Part shown: positions 25,284 through 33,928 of the stretch, piece after piece
Position numbering within the stretch: position 1 is the first letter of the stretch
Layout: every line of letters begins with the position of its first letter
Assembly: GCA_966433195.1 (NCBI GenBank)
Contig: CBJMVH010000021.1
Location: 1 to 64,000 of the forward strand
Direction: 5' to 3'
DNA: 64,000 nt
Origin: Ralstonia sp966433195
GTDB lineage: Bacteria; Pseudomonadota; Gammaproteobacteria; Burkholderiales; Burkholderiaceae
Made by a program: the position numbers and the translations under genes
The notes under the pieces: model-generated
Databases searched by the model: none
Seen by the model: the letters and a program-made list of their open reading frames with translations, nothing else
What the model was told of the DNA's origin: nothing

Positions 25284-25775
25284 ATGAAATGCTGGGTCTG
25301 CAAGCGACAGGCCCGGGGATTCATGCACGCCGACACCCGTCACGGGGTCGGCGACCCCCGGCGCTTTGTTTCGGATTGGGTGTTCTGCTCGCGCCGCTGC
25401 CAGGACGCGTTTCACGCGCTGTACGGCAACTGGTGCCGGGCGAAGGAGGGAATGGTCACGCACAGGGAGGGCAGCATGCTTGACGCATCCGACATGGAGC
25501 GGGCGGCCATGCGTTCGTGCCTGCGGGCGTTCGGCCAGGTGGCGGACGAGATCGGCTTTACCAAGCCGCTGGCGGCCTACACCGAAGCCGAGGCGCTGCG
25601 CGTGATCGATGCCATCGTCACGCGCTACACCGAGGCGATGGTCGAGCACCACGAGAACACCCGCATGCCGCCGGTGCGCGGAGGATCGGCGGCCAATGCA
25701 CCGGCCACCGACCCATTCGCCGAACTGGAAGCGTTGCCGTGGGAAATCGAGGACCACGCAGAAGGACGGCACTGA
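25284..25775 (+). CDS. DUF6511-like zinc-binding phage protein
   Basis: This 163-residue protein starts with a Cys pair (CWVCKRQARGF) and continues with a second pair in FCSRRC (about residues 34-39), which together form a likely zinc site. The rest is helical and ends with PFAELEALPWEIEDHAE. Proteins of this type (DUF6511) are common in this early-gene position in proteobacterial prophages. Their role is unknown. The stop overlaps the start of the HNH gene by one base. Confidence 0.65.
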   Translation: MKCWVCKRQARGFMHADTRHGVGDPRRFVSDWVFCSRRCQDAFHALYGNWCRAKEGMVTHREGSMLDASDMERAAMRSCLRAFGQVADEIGFTKPLAAYTEAEALRVIDAIVTRYTEAMVEHHENTRMPPVRGGSAANAPATDPFAELEALPWEIEDHAEGRH

Positions 25776-26323
25776 TGCAGAGGGATGCAATCGATCAACC
25801 GGAGTTGCACCGGGTGATACGGCGTCGCACTCGCGTGCCCTTGTCCGTCCGGCTGTGGAGCCGGGTCGATATGAGCGCGGGTCCGGATGGCTGCTGGCGA
25901 TGGTTGGGTGGCGTCAATGCCAAAGGCTATGGGCAAATTCGGCTCGAGCCCGTCGGGAATGCGACGCGTGGCGAGAAAGCCTTGACCCATCGTGTGGCCT
26001 GGGAACTCACGAGTGGCCCCATCCCGCACGGTCTGCATGTTTGCCATCGGTGCGACAACCCGTACTGCGTGAATCCTTCGCATTTATGGCTCGGCACCCA
26101 CGCCGAGAACTTGGCCGATATGAGGGTCAAGGGGCGCGCCGCGCGCGGAAACCGTAGCGGCACCGCTCGCCTGGAAAGTAGGCAGGTGCAAATCATCAAG
26201 CGGCTCCTCTATCTCGGCTACTGCAGCGCGCTAGAGGTCTCCATCTTGTTGGGCGTGAGCCCCGCCACGATTAACGCCATCAGGAATCAGAAAACATGGG
26301 AGCACGTTGATGCTCGACTTTAA
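25775..26323 (+). CDS. HNH endonuclease (homing-type)
   Basis: This 182-residue protein has an HNH_3 domain (about residues 28-115), with WRWLGGVNAKGYGQI, the catalytic His in LTHRVAWELTSG and the zinc/HNH segment CHRCDNPYCVNPSHLWLGT. The C-terminal ~45 residues contain a helix-turn-helix (SALEVSILLGVSPATINAI) for DNA recognition. It probably nicks or cuts DNA and may be a free-standing homing endonuclease inserted in the early operon. Its end overlaps the next gene by 14 bases. Confidence 0.85.
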   Translation: MQRDAIDQPELHRVIRRRTRVPLSVRLWSRVDMSAGPDGCWRWLGGVNAKGYGQIRLEPVGNATRGEKALTHRVAWELTSGPIPHGLHVCHRCDNPYCVNPSHLWLGTHAENLADMRVKGRAARGNRSGTARLESRQVQIIKRLLYLGYCSALEVSILLGVSPATINAIRNQKTWEHVDARL

Positions 26324-27068
26324 CCATAGACCGCAATTTCACGAGCAGGTGACCCACTGCATCGATTTGGCTCTGGATGCGGAACGCCGACAACAGACCC
26401 CGCGCGACTACCTCGGTGCCTCGCGCCTGGGCGTGGTCTGTGAGCGTGCACTGCAATACGAGTATGCCGGCGCACCGACGGACCTCGGCAGAGGGTTTTC
26501 AGGTCGAGTTCTGCGCGTATTCGAGGTAGGGCATGTGCTTGAGGATCTGGCCATCCGCTGGCTTCGCTTGGCGGGATTCGAGTTGCACACGCGCACAGCG
26601 AGTGGTGCGCAGTTTGGTTTCTCGGCCGCCGGTGGGCGCATTCGTGGACATGTCGATGGAGTCTTTACCGGCGGGCCCGCTGCGCTGGCGCTCACCTATC
26701 CCATGCTCTTCGAGTGCAAGACGATGGCCGATAAACATTGGAGGGCTTGCGTCAAGTCTGGCGTGGCCGTAGCCAAGCCTGTCTATGCCGCGCAGATGGC
26801 GGTCTACCAGGCCTACATGGAAGCCACCATTGATGGCATCAGTTCGAATCCGGCGCTGTTTGTGGCCATCAACAAGGACTCGCAGGAGCTGTGGTTTGAA
26901 CTGGTGCCGTTCGATGCGGCCCTGGCCCAGCGCATGTCCGACCGTGCGGTGAAGGTGATCTGCGCGACTGATGCGGGCGAGTTGCTGCCGCGCTCGTTCA
27001 ACGATCCCACCCACTTCGAGTGCCGGATGTGCGCCTGGCAGGACCGCTGCTGGAGGGCGCAGGCATGA
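26310..27068 (+). CDS. Cas4/RecB-like PD-(D/E)XK nuclease, probable Fe-S exonuclease
   Basis: This 252-residue protein has the nuclease core IRGHVDGVF (about residue 113) and LFECKTMADK (about 134), followed by the motif-IV Gln in YAAQMAVYQAYM. A Cys at about residue 34 (VVCERALQYEY) and three at the C-terminus (CRMCAWQDRCW) form the four-Cys arrangement of Cas4/AddB-type iron-sulfur nucleases. It would resect DNA ends for the Sak4-type recombination system. The chosen ATG follows a TTG possible start by three bases. Confidence 0.82.
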   Translation: MLDFNHRPQFHEQVTHCIDLALDAERRQQTPRDYLGASRLGVVCERALQYEYAGAPTDLGRGFSGRVLRVFEVGHVLEDLAIRWLRLAGFELHTRTASGAQFGFSAAGGRIRGHVDGVFTGGPAALALTYPMLFECKTMADKHWRACVKSGVAVAKPVYAAQMAVYQAYMEATIDGISSNPALFVAINKDSQELWFELVPFDAALAQRMSDRAVKVICATDAGELLPRSFNDPTHFECRMCAWQDRCWRAQA

Positions 27069-27325
27069 ACCACCCAAATCAGACACGCCTCGCTGATGCG
27101 TGCGAGCCGATGATCGACGCCAAGCAGGCGGCGGCGGCGCTGCGGCTGCCGTACTACTGGTTCGCCGATCACAACATGCGGGCGCGCTACCGGATCCCGC
27201 ACTACCTGTTGGGTGGACTCGTGCGCTATCGCCTGTCCGAACTGGCGGCCTGGGTGTCGACCGCAGCGGTGCGTCGGCGCGAAGCGGATGCCGGCACTGG
27301 TGTGCCGGGGGAGGGCACCGCATGA
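27065..27325 (+). CDS. Small DNA-binding protein (excisionase-like)
   Basis: This 86-residue protein contains a helix-turn-helix-like unit (IDAKQAAAALRLPYYWFADHNMR, about residues 17-39) followed by a wing (YLLGGLVRYRLSELAAWV). It overlaps the stop of the upstream nuclease gene and the start of the primase gene by four bases each, so it is fully coupled. It may load the primase-helicase or regulate replication, but there is no direct evidence for either. Confidence 0.6.
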   Translation: MNHPNQTRLADACEPMIDAKQAAAALRLPYYWFADHNMRARYRIPHYLLGGLVRYRLSELAAWVSTAAVRRREADAGTGVPGEGTA

Positions 27326-29610
27326 TCGACTTCAACGAGATCCCACTTGTCACCGGCCAATTGGATACCCAACGTGACGAGGTTCGCGCGGCCTTGCTCG
27401 CCCGGCTGGAGTCCGTACTGGAAGCGCTGTTCCCAGCCGGCAAGAAGCGTCGTGGCAAGTTCGTGATCGGCGACATCCTCGGCAGTCCAGGCGACAGCCT
27501 GGAGGTGGTGCTCGATGGTGACAAGGCGGGCTTGTGGACCGATCGTGCCACCGGCGACGGCGGTGACGTCTTCGATCTCATCGCCGCCCAGGCGGGCTTG
27601 CGCGTGTCGATGGACTTTGCGCGGGTGCTCGAACGTGCCTCGGCGTTGCTCGGGCAAACCAGTGCACGCCCGGTGCGCCGCACACGGAAGGAACCGCCGA
27701 CGGACGATCTCGGCCCCGCCACGGCCAAGTGGGACTACCTGGATGCGACCGGCAAACTGATCGGGGTGGTCTACCGCTACGACCCGCCCGGGCGCGGCAA
27801 GGAGTTCCGGCCGTGGGACGCGAAACGTCGCAAGATGGCGCCGCCCGAACCGCGCCCCCTGTACAACCAGCCGGGGCTGCTCACCGCCACGCAGGTCGTG
27901 CTGGTCGAGGGCGAGAAATGCGCCCAAGCCCTGATCGAGGCCGGCATTGTCGCCACCACAGCGATGCACGGCGCGAACGCACCGGTCGACAAGACCGACT
28001 GGTCGCCACTCGCGGGCAAGGCCGTGCTGATCTGGCCCGACCGTGACAAACCGGGCTGGGAGTACGCGGACCGGGCATCGCAGGCCATCCTGCAGGCGGG
28101 CGCCGTGTCGGTGGCCATTCTCGTGCCGCCCGAAGACCGGCCGCAGGGTTGGGACGCGGCCGACGCCATCGATGAGGACTTCGACGTGCGCGGCTACCTG
28201 GCGGCCGGCGCACGCGTGCCTGTGGCACTGGTGGCAGACGCCTCCCTGCCGGCGGATGTGCTGGACGACGTGGACTGGGAGACCGAGGACGGCCTGGCCA
28301 CCGCCTTCACGCGCCGCTATGGCGAGGACTGGCGTTACTGTGCCCTGTGGGGCAAGTGGCTGGTCTGGACCGGCGTGCGGTGGAATCCCGATCAGTTGCT
28401 GTACGTCTCGCACTTGGCGCGCGGCATCTGCCGGGTGGCCTCCGAAAAAGCAGAGACGGCACGTCAGAAGGCGAAGCTGGCGAGTTCGGCCACCATCGCG
28501 TCGGTCGAGAAGATCGCCCGTTCAGACCCCAAGCACGCGGCCACCGCCGATGAGTGGGATGCCGACGTGTGGGCGCTCAACACGCCGGGCGGGGTGGTCG
28601 ACCTGCGCACCGGACACCTGCGCGCCCATCGGCGCGAGGACCGGATGACGAAGGTGACGACCGCAACCCCGGTCGGCCGCGCGGGCGTCGGCTGCCCGGC
28701 GTGGCTGGCGTTCGTCTCCGACATCACTGGCGGCAGCACGGACCTGGCGGCCTACCTGCAGCGGGTGGTCGGCTATTGCCTCACGGGCGTGACCAGCGAG
28801 CACGCGCTGTTCTTCCTGTACGGCACGGGCGCCAACGGCAAGTCGGTCTTCGTTAACGTGCTCGCCACGATCCTCGGCGACTACGCGGCCAACGCGCCGA
28901 TGGACACCTTCATGGAGGCACGCGGCGATCGCCACCCGACCGAACTCGCGGGCCTGCGCGGCGCTCGCCTGGTGTCGTCCATCGAGACCGAGCAGGGCCG
29001 GCGCTGGAACGAATCGAAGGTCAAGGCCATCACCGGTGGCGACAAGGTGTCCGCGCGCTTCATGCGCCAGGATTTCTTCGACTACGTGCCGCAGTTCAAG
29101 CTGCTCATCGCCGGCAATCACAAGCCGGCGATCCGCAACGTGGACGAGGCGATGAAGCGACGCCTGCACCTGATCCCGTTCACGGTGACCGTGCCGCCCG
29201 AGCGCCGTGACGGCCGGCTCACCGAGAAGCTGCTCAGGGAGCGCGACGGCATCCTGGCCTGGGCCATCGAGGGGTGTCTCGCCTGGCAGCGCCAGCGCCT
29301 GGACCCGCCCGACTGCGTGCGTTCGGCCACGGAGGAGTATTTCGACGAGGAGGACGCAATCGGCGACTTCCTCGACGAGGAGGCGCAGTGCCATCCACAG
29401 GCGCGCGTGGCCGTGGCCGACGTGTTCCTGCGCTGGCAGGAGTGGGCCGGCCGGCGCGGCGAGTACGTGGGCACCAGCCGCTGGCTCGCGCAGCAGCTCG
29501 CCAACCGCGGATTCGAGCGTACGCGGCTCAACTACGGCGTCAAGGGACTCGCTGGCCTCTCGCTCAAGGCAAAGGACTACGGCGGCCGCCTGCCGTATCG
29601 GGACGACTGA
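27322..29610 (+). CDS. P4-type primase-helicase
   Basis: This 762-residue protein has an N-terminal region that may bind DNA. A TOPRIM-like primase segment includes VEGEKCAQAL (about residue 196) and LIWPDRDKPG (about 237). A D5_N domain precedes the superfamily-3 helicase domain, whose Walker A is GTGANGKSVF (about residue 502). Walker B-like and sensor segments follow (SSIETEQG, LLIAGNHKP). Such proteins prime and unwind at a phage origin, often beside their own gene. A highly symmetrical intergenic region follows directly (29622-29711). Confidence 0.9.
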   Translation: MIDFNEIPLVTGQLDTQRDEVRAALLARLESVLEALFPAGKKRRGKFVIGDILGSPGDSLEVVLDGDKAGLWTDRATGDGGDVFDLIAAQAGLRVSMDFARVLERASALLGQTSARPVRRTRKEPPTDDLGPATAKWDYLDATGKLIGVVYRYDPPGRGKEFRPWDAKRRKMAPPEPRPLYNQPGLLTATQVVLVEGEKCAQALIEAGIVATTAMHGANAPVDKTDWSPLAGKAVLIWPDRDKPGWEYADRASQAILQAGAVSVAILVPPEDRPQGWDAADAIDEDFDVRGYLAAGARVPVALVADASLPADVLDDVDWETEDGLATAFTRRYGEDWRYCALWGKWLVWTGVRWNPDQLLYVSHLARGICRVASEKAETARQKAKLASSATIASVEKIARSDPKHAATADEWDADVWALNTPGGVVDLRTGHLRAHRREDRMTKVTTATPVGRAGVGCPAWLAFVSDITGGSTDLAAYLQRVVGYCLTGVTSEHALFFLYGTGANGKSVFVNVLATILGDYAANAPMDTFMEARGDRHPTELAGLRGARLVSSIETEQGRRWNESKVKAITGGDKVSARFMRQDFFDYVPQFKLLIAGNHKPAIRNVDEAMKRRLHLIPFTVTVPPERRDGRLTEKLLRERDGILAWAIEGCLAWQRQRLDPPDCVRSATEEYFDEEDAIGDFLDEEAQCHPQARVAVADVFLRWQEWAGRRGEYVGTSRWLAQQLANRGFERTRLNYGVKGLAGLSLKAKDYGGRLPYRDD

Positions 29611-29621
29611 ACACACCGGTG

Positions 29622-29711
29622 TGACCGAACGTGACCGTCATGAGGATTGTTCTCTTTACGTGCGTGCGCGCACGCGTAGAAGTTAATCCGGACGTGGGTC
29701 ACGTTCGGTCA
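29622..29711. repeat. Nested inverted repeats after the primase gene, candidate phage origin
   Basis: Perfect 15-base arms TGACCGAACGTGACC (29622-29636) and its complement (29697-29711) flank a central perfect 14-base palindrome GCGTGCGCGCACGC (29662-29675). P4-like phages replicate from origins near their primase-helicase gene, so an origin is a reasonable inference; a transcriptional element is an alternative. Confidence 0.7.
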
Positions 29712-29740
29712 CAACGACCGGACATGACGATTTCCAACAG

Positions 29741-30205
29741 ATGAACACGACGATTCTGGCCCTCGACCTGGGCACCAAGACCGGCTGGGCATTGCAATAC
29801 CTGGACGGCAGCATTACCAGCGGCACGCAGGATTTCAAGCCACAACGCTTCGAAGGCGGCGGCATGCGCTACCTGCGCTTCAACCGTTGGCTCACCGAAC
29901 TGTGGCAGTCCACCATCCACATCAACGTGGTGTATTTCGAGGAGGTGCGCCGGCATGCGGGCGTGGACGCCGCGCACGTGTACGGCGGCCTGCTCGGACA
30001 CCTCACCGCCTGGTGCGAGCACCACAACATCCCGTACATCGGGGTGCCGGTCGGCACGATCAAGAAGCACGCCACCGGCCGTGGCAACGCCAGCAAGGAT
30101 GACATCATCGCGTCCGTCAGCAGGCGTGGCCATGCACCCTCCGACGACAACGAAGCCGATGCCCTGGCGATCCTGTACTGGGCGGCCGAGACGCAAGGAG
30201 TGTGA
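29741..30205 (+). CDS. RuvC-like Holliday-junction nuclease
   Basis: This 154-residue protein has the RNase H-fold signature of RuvC: LALDLGTKTGWAL (first Asp, about residue 9), an acidic residue in VVYFEEVRRHAG (about residue 66) and DDNEADALAI near the C-terminus. It should resolve four-way junctions made during phage replication or recombination. It comes directly after the candidate origin and starts a short group of genes. Confidence 0.85.
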   Translation: MNTTILALDLGTKTGWALQYLDGSITSGTQDFKPQRFEGGGMRYLRFNRWLTELWQSTIHINVVYFEEVRRHAGVDAAHVYGGLLGHLTAWCEHHNIPYIGVPVGTIKKHATGRGNASKDDIIASVSRRGHAPSDDNEADALAILYWAAETQGV

Positions 30206-30206
30206 G

Positions 30207-30416
30207 ATGAAGATTCCCACACCGACCTACCGTTCCGCACTGGCCCGCACGCAGCCCGAGGTCACCGACCTCGAAACGTTCAAGCAGCAGGGCTGGCGCG
30301 AGCAGCGCATCCTCGTGGTCGCCGAATCGGACGTGCGCCTGGACTTCCTCGAACGCGAATTCGTGCGCCGCATTGGCGAGCGGCTGTATGGCGCAGGAGG
30401 CAAGCACCGTGGCTGA
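30207..30416 (+). CDS. Small phage protein, 69 residues
   Basis: The 69-residue product begins MKIPTPTYRSALARTQPEVT and has a helical C-terminal half (DVRLDFLEREFVRRIGERLYG). I do not recognise it. It starts one base after the RuvC-like gene and overlaps the next gene by eight bases, so it is part of the same operon. Confidence 0.6.
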   Translation: MKIPTPTYRSALARTQPEVTDLETFKQQGWREQRILVVAESDVRLDFLEREFVRRIGERLYGAGGKHRG

Positions 30417-30825
30417 GTGGACCAAGGAGGACGTGGCGGCCCGTTTCGAGGATGCGGCCAACACGGGACGGCGCCTGCCGCCGATCCGCGTGCAGGGCTA
30501 CATCAACACGTGGCCGACCATCGTGCGCCGTGAGTGGGAGGCGTTCGCGGCGGATGAGAAGGTGTATCGACCGTTCCCGCCCAGCCCTCAGGCCATCGAC
30601 AGGATGCTGGAGACGATGCGCTGGGTGCAGTGGCTAGAGGCCGAGCAACGCCACCTCGTGTGGATGCGGGCCAAGGGCTACGGCTGGCGCGAGATCACGC
30701 TGCGCTTTGCCTGCGACCGGACGACGGCGTGGCGGCGCTGGCAACGGGCACTGGCGACGGTGGCAGGCAAGCTCAACGAGGGTGCTGTGTCTACCTCGCC
30801 CAAAATCCTGGGCAACGTAGGGTAA
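30409..30825 (+). CDS. DUF6362-like DNA-binding phage protein
   Basis: This 138-residue product starts at a GTG codon with an AGGAGG site eight bases upstream (30395-30400). Two earlier ATG codons are in frame but lack a site. The C-terminal half has a sigma-like helix-turn-helix (EQRHLVWMRAKGYGWREITLRFACDRTTAWRRWQRAL), so it may be a late-gene regulator or small terminase-like factor. The family resembles DUF6362. It is the last gene before a 376-bp control region. Confidence 0.68.
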   Translation: MAEWTKEDVAARFEDAANTGRRLPPIRVQGYINTWPTIVRREWEAFAADEKVYRPFPPSPQAIDRMLETMRWVQWLEAEQRHLVWMRAKGYGWREITLRFACDRTTAWRRWQRALATVAGKLNEGAVSTSPKILGNVG

Positions 30826-31029
30826 TGCGTCCAGCAAGAGTCCCGGAATTTGGGATTTGTCCCTTTTGCGATGGCGGGGCGGTGCAACAAATCGGGCGAT
30901 CTGGAGGTAGTATTCGATCTACCCTCCGGATAGCAGCGCACATCGCCGGTGCGGCCCCGAGCGAAAGGGGTCCTTCCTGCCCAAAGCGCAATACGGGAGG
31001 CGCGAGCGCAACGCTTCTTTAGCGACAGG

Positions 31030-31065
31030 GTGCGAACCGAGGTTCGCACGGTTCGCGGTTCGCAC
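31030..31065. repeat. GGTTCGC iteron-like array
   Basis: Inverted 9-base units GTGCGAACC (31030-31038) and GGTTCGCAC (31041-31049) are followed by direct copies GGTTCGC (31050-31056) and GGTTCGCAC (31057-31065). Four copies of one core in 36 bases suggest a protein-binding site. Confidence 0.75.
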
Positions 31066-31095
31066 TCCCGGTCCGTTTCGCATTACCCCCATTCC

Positions 31096-31132
31096 ACGCC
31101 CGCCCACGGCTTGACCGTCGGCGGGCGTTTTC
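31096..31132 (+). terminator. Terminator or antitermination-controlled hairpin upstream of the methyltransferases
   Basis: Nine-base perfect arms ACGCCCGCC (31096-31104) and GGCGGGCGT (31120-31128), with an inner paired loop, end in a short T-run. It would stop early transcripts before the modification genes. Confidence 0.75.
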
Positions 31133-31201
31133 ATTTCCATGTGGCTCGCGCCGGGACACGTTCCCCGCGAGCCGTTTCCATTTGGGAACCCGAAACAGAA
31201 C

Positions 31202-32605
31202 ATGCTCAACGTCGAGTACCGCAAGGTCACGGCGCTGATTCCCTACGCCCGCAATCCCCGGACCCACAGCGAGGAGCAGGTGGCCCGGATCGCCGCCAGC
31301 ATCGTCGAGTACGGCTGGACCAACCCAATCCTGGTCGACGGCGAGAATGGCGTGATTGCGGGCCACGGGCGCTTGGCCGCCGCGCGCAAGCTTGGCATGG
31401 AGGTTGTGCCGGTGATCGAACTGGCCCACCTGTCGCCAACACAAAAGCGCGCGTTGATCCTGGCAGACAACCGCATCGCACTTGATGCGGGCTGGGATGA
31501 GGAACTGCTGGCGCTGGAGTTTGCGGAACTGGTCGATGCCGGCTACGACCTGGCGCTGACCGGGTTCGATGAGGCAGAGATCGACGCCCTGCTGGCTGAA
31601 GACGTGAGCGACGACGAGGATGCCGCCTGCTCAGAAGAAAGCGAGCCCGATGCAGCGGACGACGTGCCTGCCGCATCGGCAGTGCCGGTGTCCCGTCCTG
31701 GCGACGTATGGGCGCTCGGTGGGCACCGCCTCATTTGCGGCGATGCCACCGATGCCAGCGTCATTGACGCCTTAATGGCTGGTCAGCAAGCCGACCTGTG
31801 CTTCACGTCGCCGCCCTACGCCAACCAGCGCAACTACACCACAGGCGGCATCGCCGATTGGGACGTATTGATGCGCGGCGTGTTCGGCAATGTGCCGATG
31901 GCGGCCGACGGCCAGATTCTCGTCAATCTCGGGTTGGTCCACCGCGACAGCGAGGTCGTGCCGTATTGGGATGCATGGCTTGGCTGGATGCGCACGCAAG
32001 GTTGGCGGCGCTTCGGCTGGTACGTCTGGGACCAGGGGCCGGGCATGCCGGGCGACTGGCAAGGCCGTTTAGCGCCTTCCTTCGAATTCGTCTTCCACTT
32101 CAACCGGGAGGCCCGCCGACCGAACAAAACCGTGCCGTGCAAGTACGCCGGCCAGGACGAACACTTGCGCGCTGACGGCACGTCGACCTCGATGCGCGGC
32201 AAGGACGGCGCCGTCGGGGGCTGGACGCACAAGGGGCGGGTGACGCAGGACACCCGGATTCCTGACTCGGTGATCCGCGTGATGCGGCACAAGGGCAAGA
32301 TCGGCCGCGACATCGACCACCCGGCTGTGTTCCCCGTTGCGCTGCCGGCATTCCTGATCGAGGCGTACTCGGATGCCGGCGACATCGTGTTCGAGCCCTT
32401 CGGCGGCAGCGGCACCACCATGCTGGCCGCCCAGCGCACCGGTCGCCTGTGCCGCAGCGTCGAGATCGCGCCTGAATACGTCGACGTCGCCATCAAGCGT
32501 TTCGAGCAGAACTTCCCCGAGGTGCCGGTGACGCTGTGCTCGACCGGACAGACCTTCGCGGCTGTTGCGGCCGAACGCCTGGCGGGCGTGGAGGTGACGC
32601 AATGA
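31202..32605 (+). CDS. ParB-domain/DNA methyltransferase fusion, first copy
   Basis: This 467-residue protein has a ParB-like nuclease-fold domain (residues ~1-120, with NPRTHSEEQVARIAASI and GHGRLAAARKLG), an acidic linker, and an amino-methyltransferase domain. Motif IV is TSPPY (about residue 202). Motif I, FGGSGTT, comes near the C-terminus, so the order is that of the beta class. TSPPY is typical of N4-cytosine or N6-adenine enzymes. It lacks a partner restriction gene. The phage may use it to protect its DNA or to regulate genes. Its stop overlaps the next gene by four bases. Confidence 0.88.
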   Translation: MLNVEYRKVTALIPYARNPRTHSEEQVARIAASIVEYGWTNPILVDGENGVIAGHGRLAAARKLGMEVVPVIELAHLSPTQKRALILADNRIALDAGWDEELLALEFAELVDAGYDLALTGFDEAEIDALLAEDVSDDEDAACSEESEPDAADDVPAASAVPVSRPGDVWALGGHRLICGDATDASVIDALMAGQQADLCFTSPPYANQRNYTTGGIADWDVLMRGVFGNVPMAADGQILVNLGLVHRDSEVVPYWDAWLGWMRTQGWRRFGWYVWDQGPGMPGDWQGRLAPSFEFVFHFNREARRPNKTVPCKYAGQDEHLRADGTSTSMRGKDGAVGGWTHKGRVTQDTRIPDSVIRVMRHKGKIGRDIDHPAVFPVALPAFLIEAYSDAGDIVFEPFGGSGTTMLAAQRTGRLCRSVEIAPEYVDVAIKRFEQNFPEVPVTLCSTGQTFAAVAAERLAGVEVTQ

Positions 32606-33849
32606 CGGCGTCGTGGCTTGCGGGCAGGATCGAGCACTGGCCGATTCAGCGGCTGGTGCCCTACGCGGCAAACGCCCGGACGCATTCCGACGAACAGGTC
32701 GCGCAGATTGCCGCCAGCATGGTGGAGTTTGGATTCACGAACCCCATCCTGGCGGGCGCCGACGGCATCATTGTCGCCGGCCACGGGCGGCTCGCTGCTG
32801 CCACGAAGTTGGGGCTGGCGACGGTGCCGGTGGTCGTGCTCGACCACCTGAGCCCCACGCAACGGCGCGCCCTGGTGATCGCGGACAATCGCATCGCCGA
32901 GAACGCCGGCTGGGACGAAGCGGTGCTGCGCGCCGAACTGGCAGCGCTCGATGCGGCGGACTTCGATCTGGCGCTGACAGGCTTCGATGCCGATGCACTG
33001 GCCGATCTGATGGCTGGTGACGAAGCCGATGGGGACGATCAGGGAAAGGATGACACGGAGCTGCCGGCGCCCGAGGTGCCGGTGTCCCGGCCGGGTGACG
33101 TATGGGTGTTGGGCGAGCACCGGCTGCTCTGCGGCGATGCCACCGTGGCCGAGAGCTACGAGCGGCTGCTGCAGGGTGAGCTAGCGGACATGGTCTTCAC
33201 GGACCCGCCGTACAACGTGAACTACGCCAACACGGCCAAGGACCGGCAGCGCGGTAGGAGCCGCGCCATCCTGAACGACAACCTGGGGGGCGGCTTCTAC
33301 GATTTCCTGCTGGCGGCGCTCACGCCGATGGTTGCCAACTGCCGAGGGGCCCTCTACGTGGCGATGTCCTCCAGCGAACTGGACGTGCTGCAGGCAGCGT
33401 TCCGCGAGGCCGGCGGCCACTGGTCCACGTTCATCATCTGGGCCAAGAACACCTTCACGCTGGGACGCGCGGACTACCAGCGGCAATACGAGCCGATCCT
33501 GTACGGCTGGCCCGAGGGTGCGCAGCGTCACTGGTGCGGTGCTCGCGACCAGGGGGACGTTTGGCAGATCAAGAAGCCGGCCCGGAACGACCTGCACCCG
33601 ACAATGAAGCCGGTGGAATTGGTCGAGCGTGCCATTCGCAATTCGAGCCGTCCTGGTGACGTGGTGCTCGATGCGTTCGGTGGTTCGGGGACGACACTGA
33701 TTGCGGCGCAGAAGACGGGACGTGTGGCGCGGCTGATCGAACTCGATCCCAAGTATGTCGACGTCATCGTGCGTCGCTGGCAGGAATGGACGGGCGAGCG
33801 GGCTACGCGTGAGAGTGACGGTGCCGGTTTCGTTTCAACCGCAACGTGA
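32602..33849 (+). CDS. ParB-domain/DNA methyltransferase fusion, second copy
   Basis: This 415-residue protein has the same architecture as the preceding gene: a ParB-like domain (NARTHSDEQVAQIAASM, GHGRLAAATKLG), an acidic linker and a beta-class methyltransferase with motif IV DPPY (FTDPPYNVNY, about residue 200) and motif I FGGSGTT near the end. DPPY points to N6-adenine methylation. The ParB halves are alike but the target-recognition parts differ, so the two should modify different sequences. The pair is translationally coupled. Confidence 0.9.
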   Translation: MTASWLAGRIEHWPIQRLVPYAANARTHSDEQVAQIAASMVEFGFTNPILAGADGIIVAGHGRLAAATKLGLATVPVVVLDHLSPTQRRALVIADNRIAENAGWDEAVLRAELAALDAADFDLALTGFDADALADLMAGDEADGDDQGKDDTELPAPEVPVSRPGDVWVLGEHRLLCGDATVAESYERLLQGELADMVFTDPPYNVNYANTAKDRQRGRSRAILNDNLGGGFYDFLLAALTPMVANCRGALYVAMSSSELDVLQAAFREAGGHWSTFIIWAKNTFTLGRADYQRQYEPILYGWPEGAQRHWCGARDQGDVWQIKKPARNDLHPTMKPVELVERAIRNSSRPGDVVLDAFGGSGTTLIAAQKTGRVARLIELDPKYVDVIVRRWQEWTGERATRESDGAGFVSTAT

Positions 33850-33928
33850 CAGCCAATGAGGGGGACATATTGGCCGCATAATGAGCGGTCGCGTTCGACC
33901 CGAGTCCTGCCTTTCTTGGAGCCACGAT

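Larger units (their letters stand above)
30826..31201. other. 376-bp control region before the methyltransferase genes
   Basis: No supported gene. It holds an iteron-like GGTTCGC array (31030-31065) and a strong terminator (31096-31132) ahead of the methyltransferase start at 31202. A short frame with two Cys at its start (from about 30824) has no ribosome binding site and is not called. Confidence 0.55.

Noticed and set aside
30824..31022. 65-residue frame with an N-terminal CPFC motif after the DUF6362-like gene
   Set aside because: The Cys pair hints at zinc binding, but there is no ribosome site and the C-terminal two thirds are low complexity; left as unproven.
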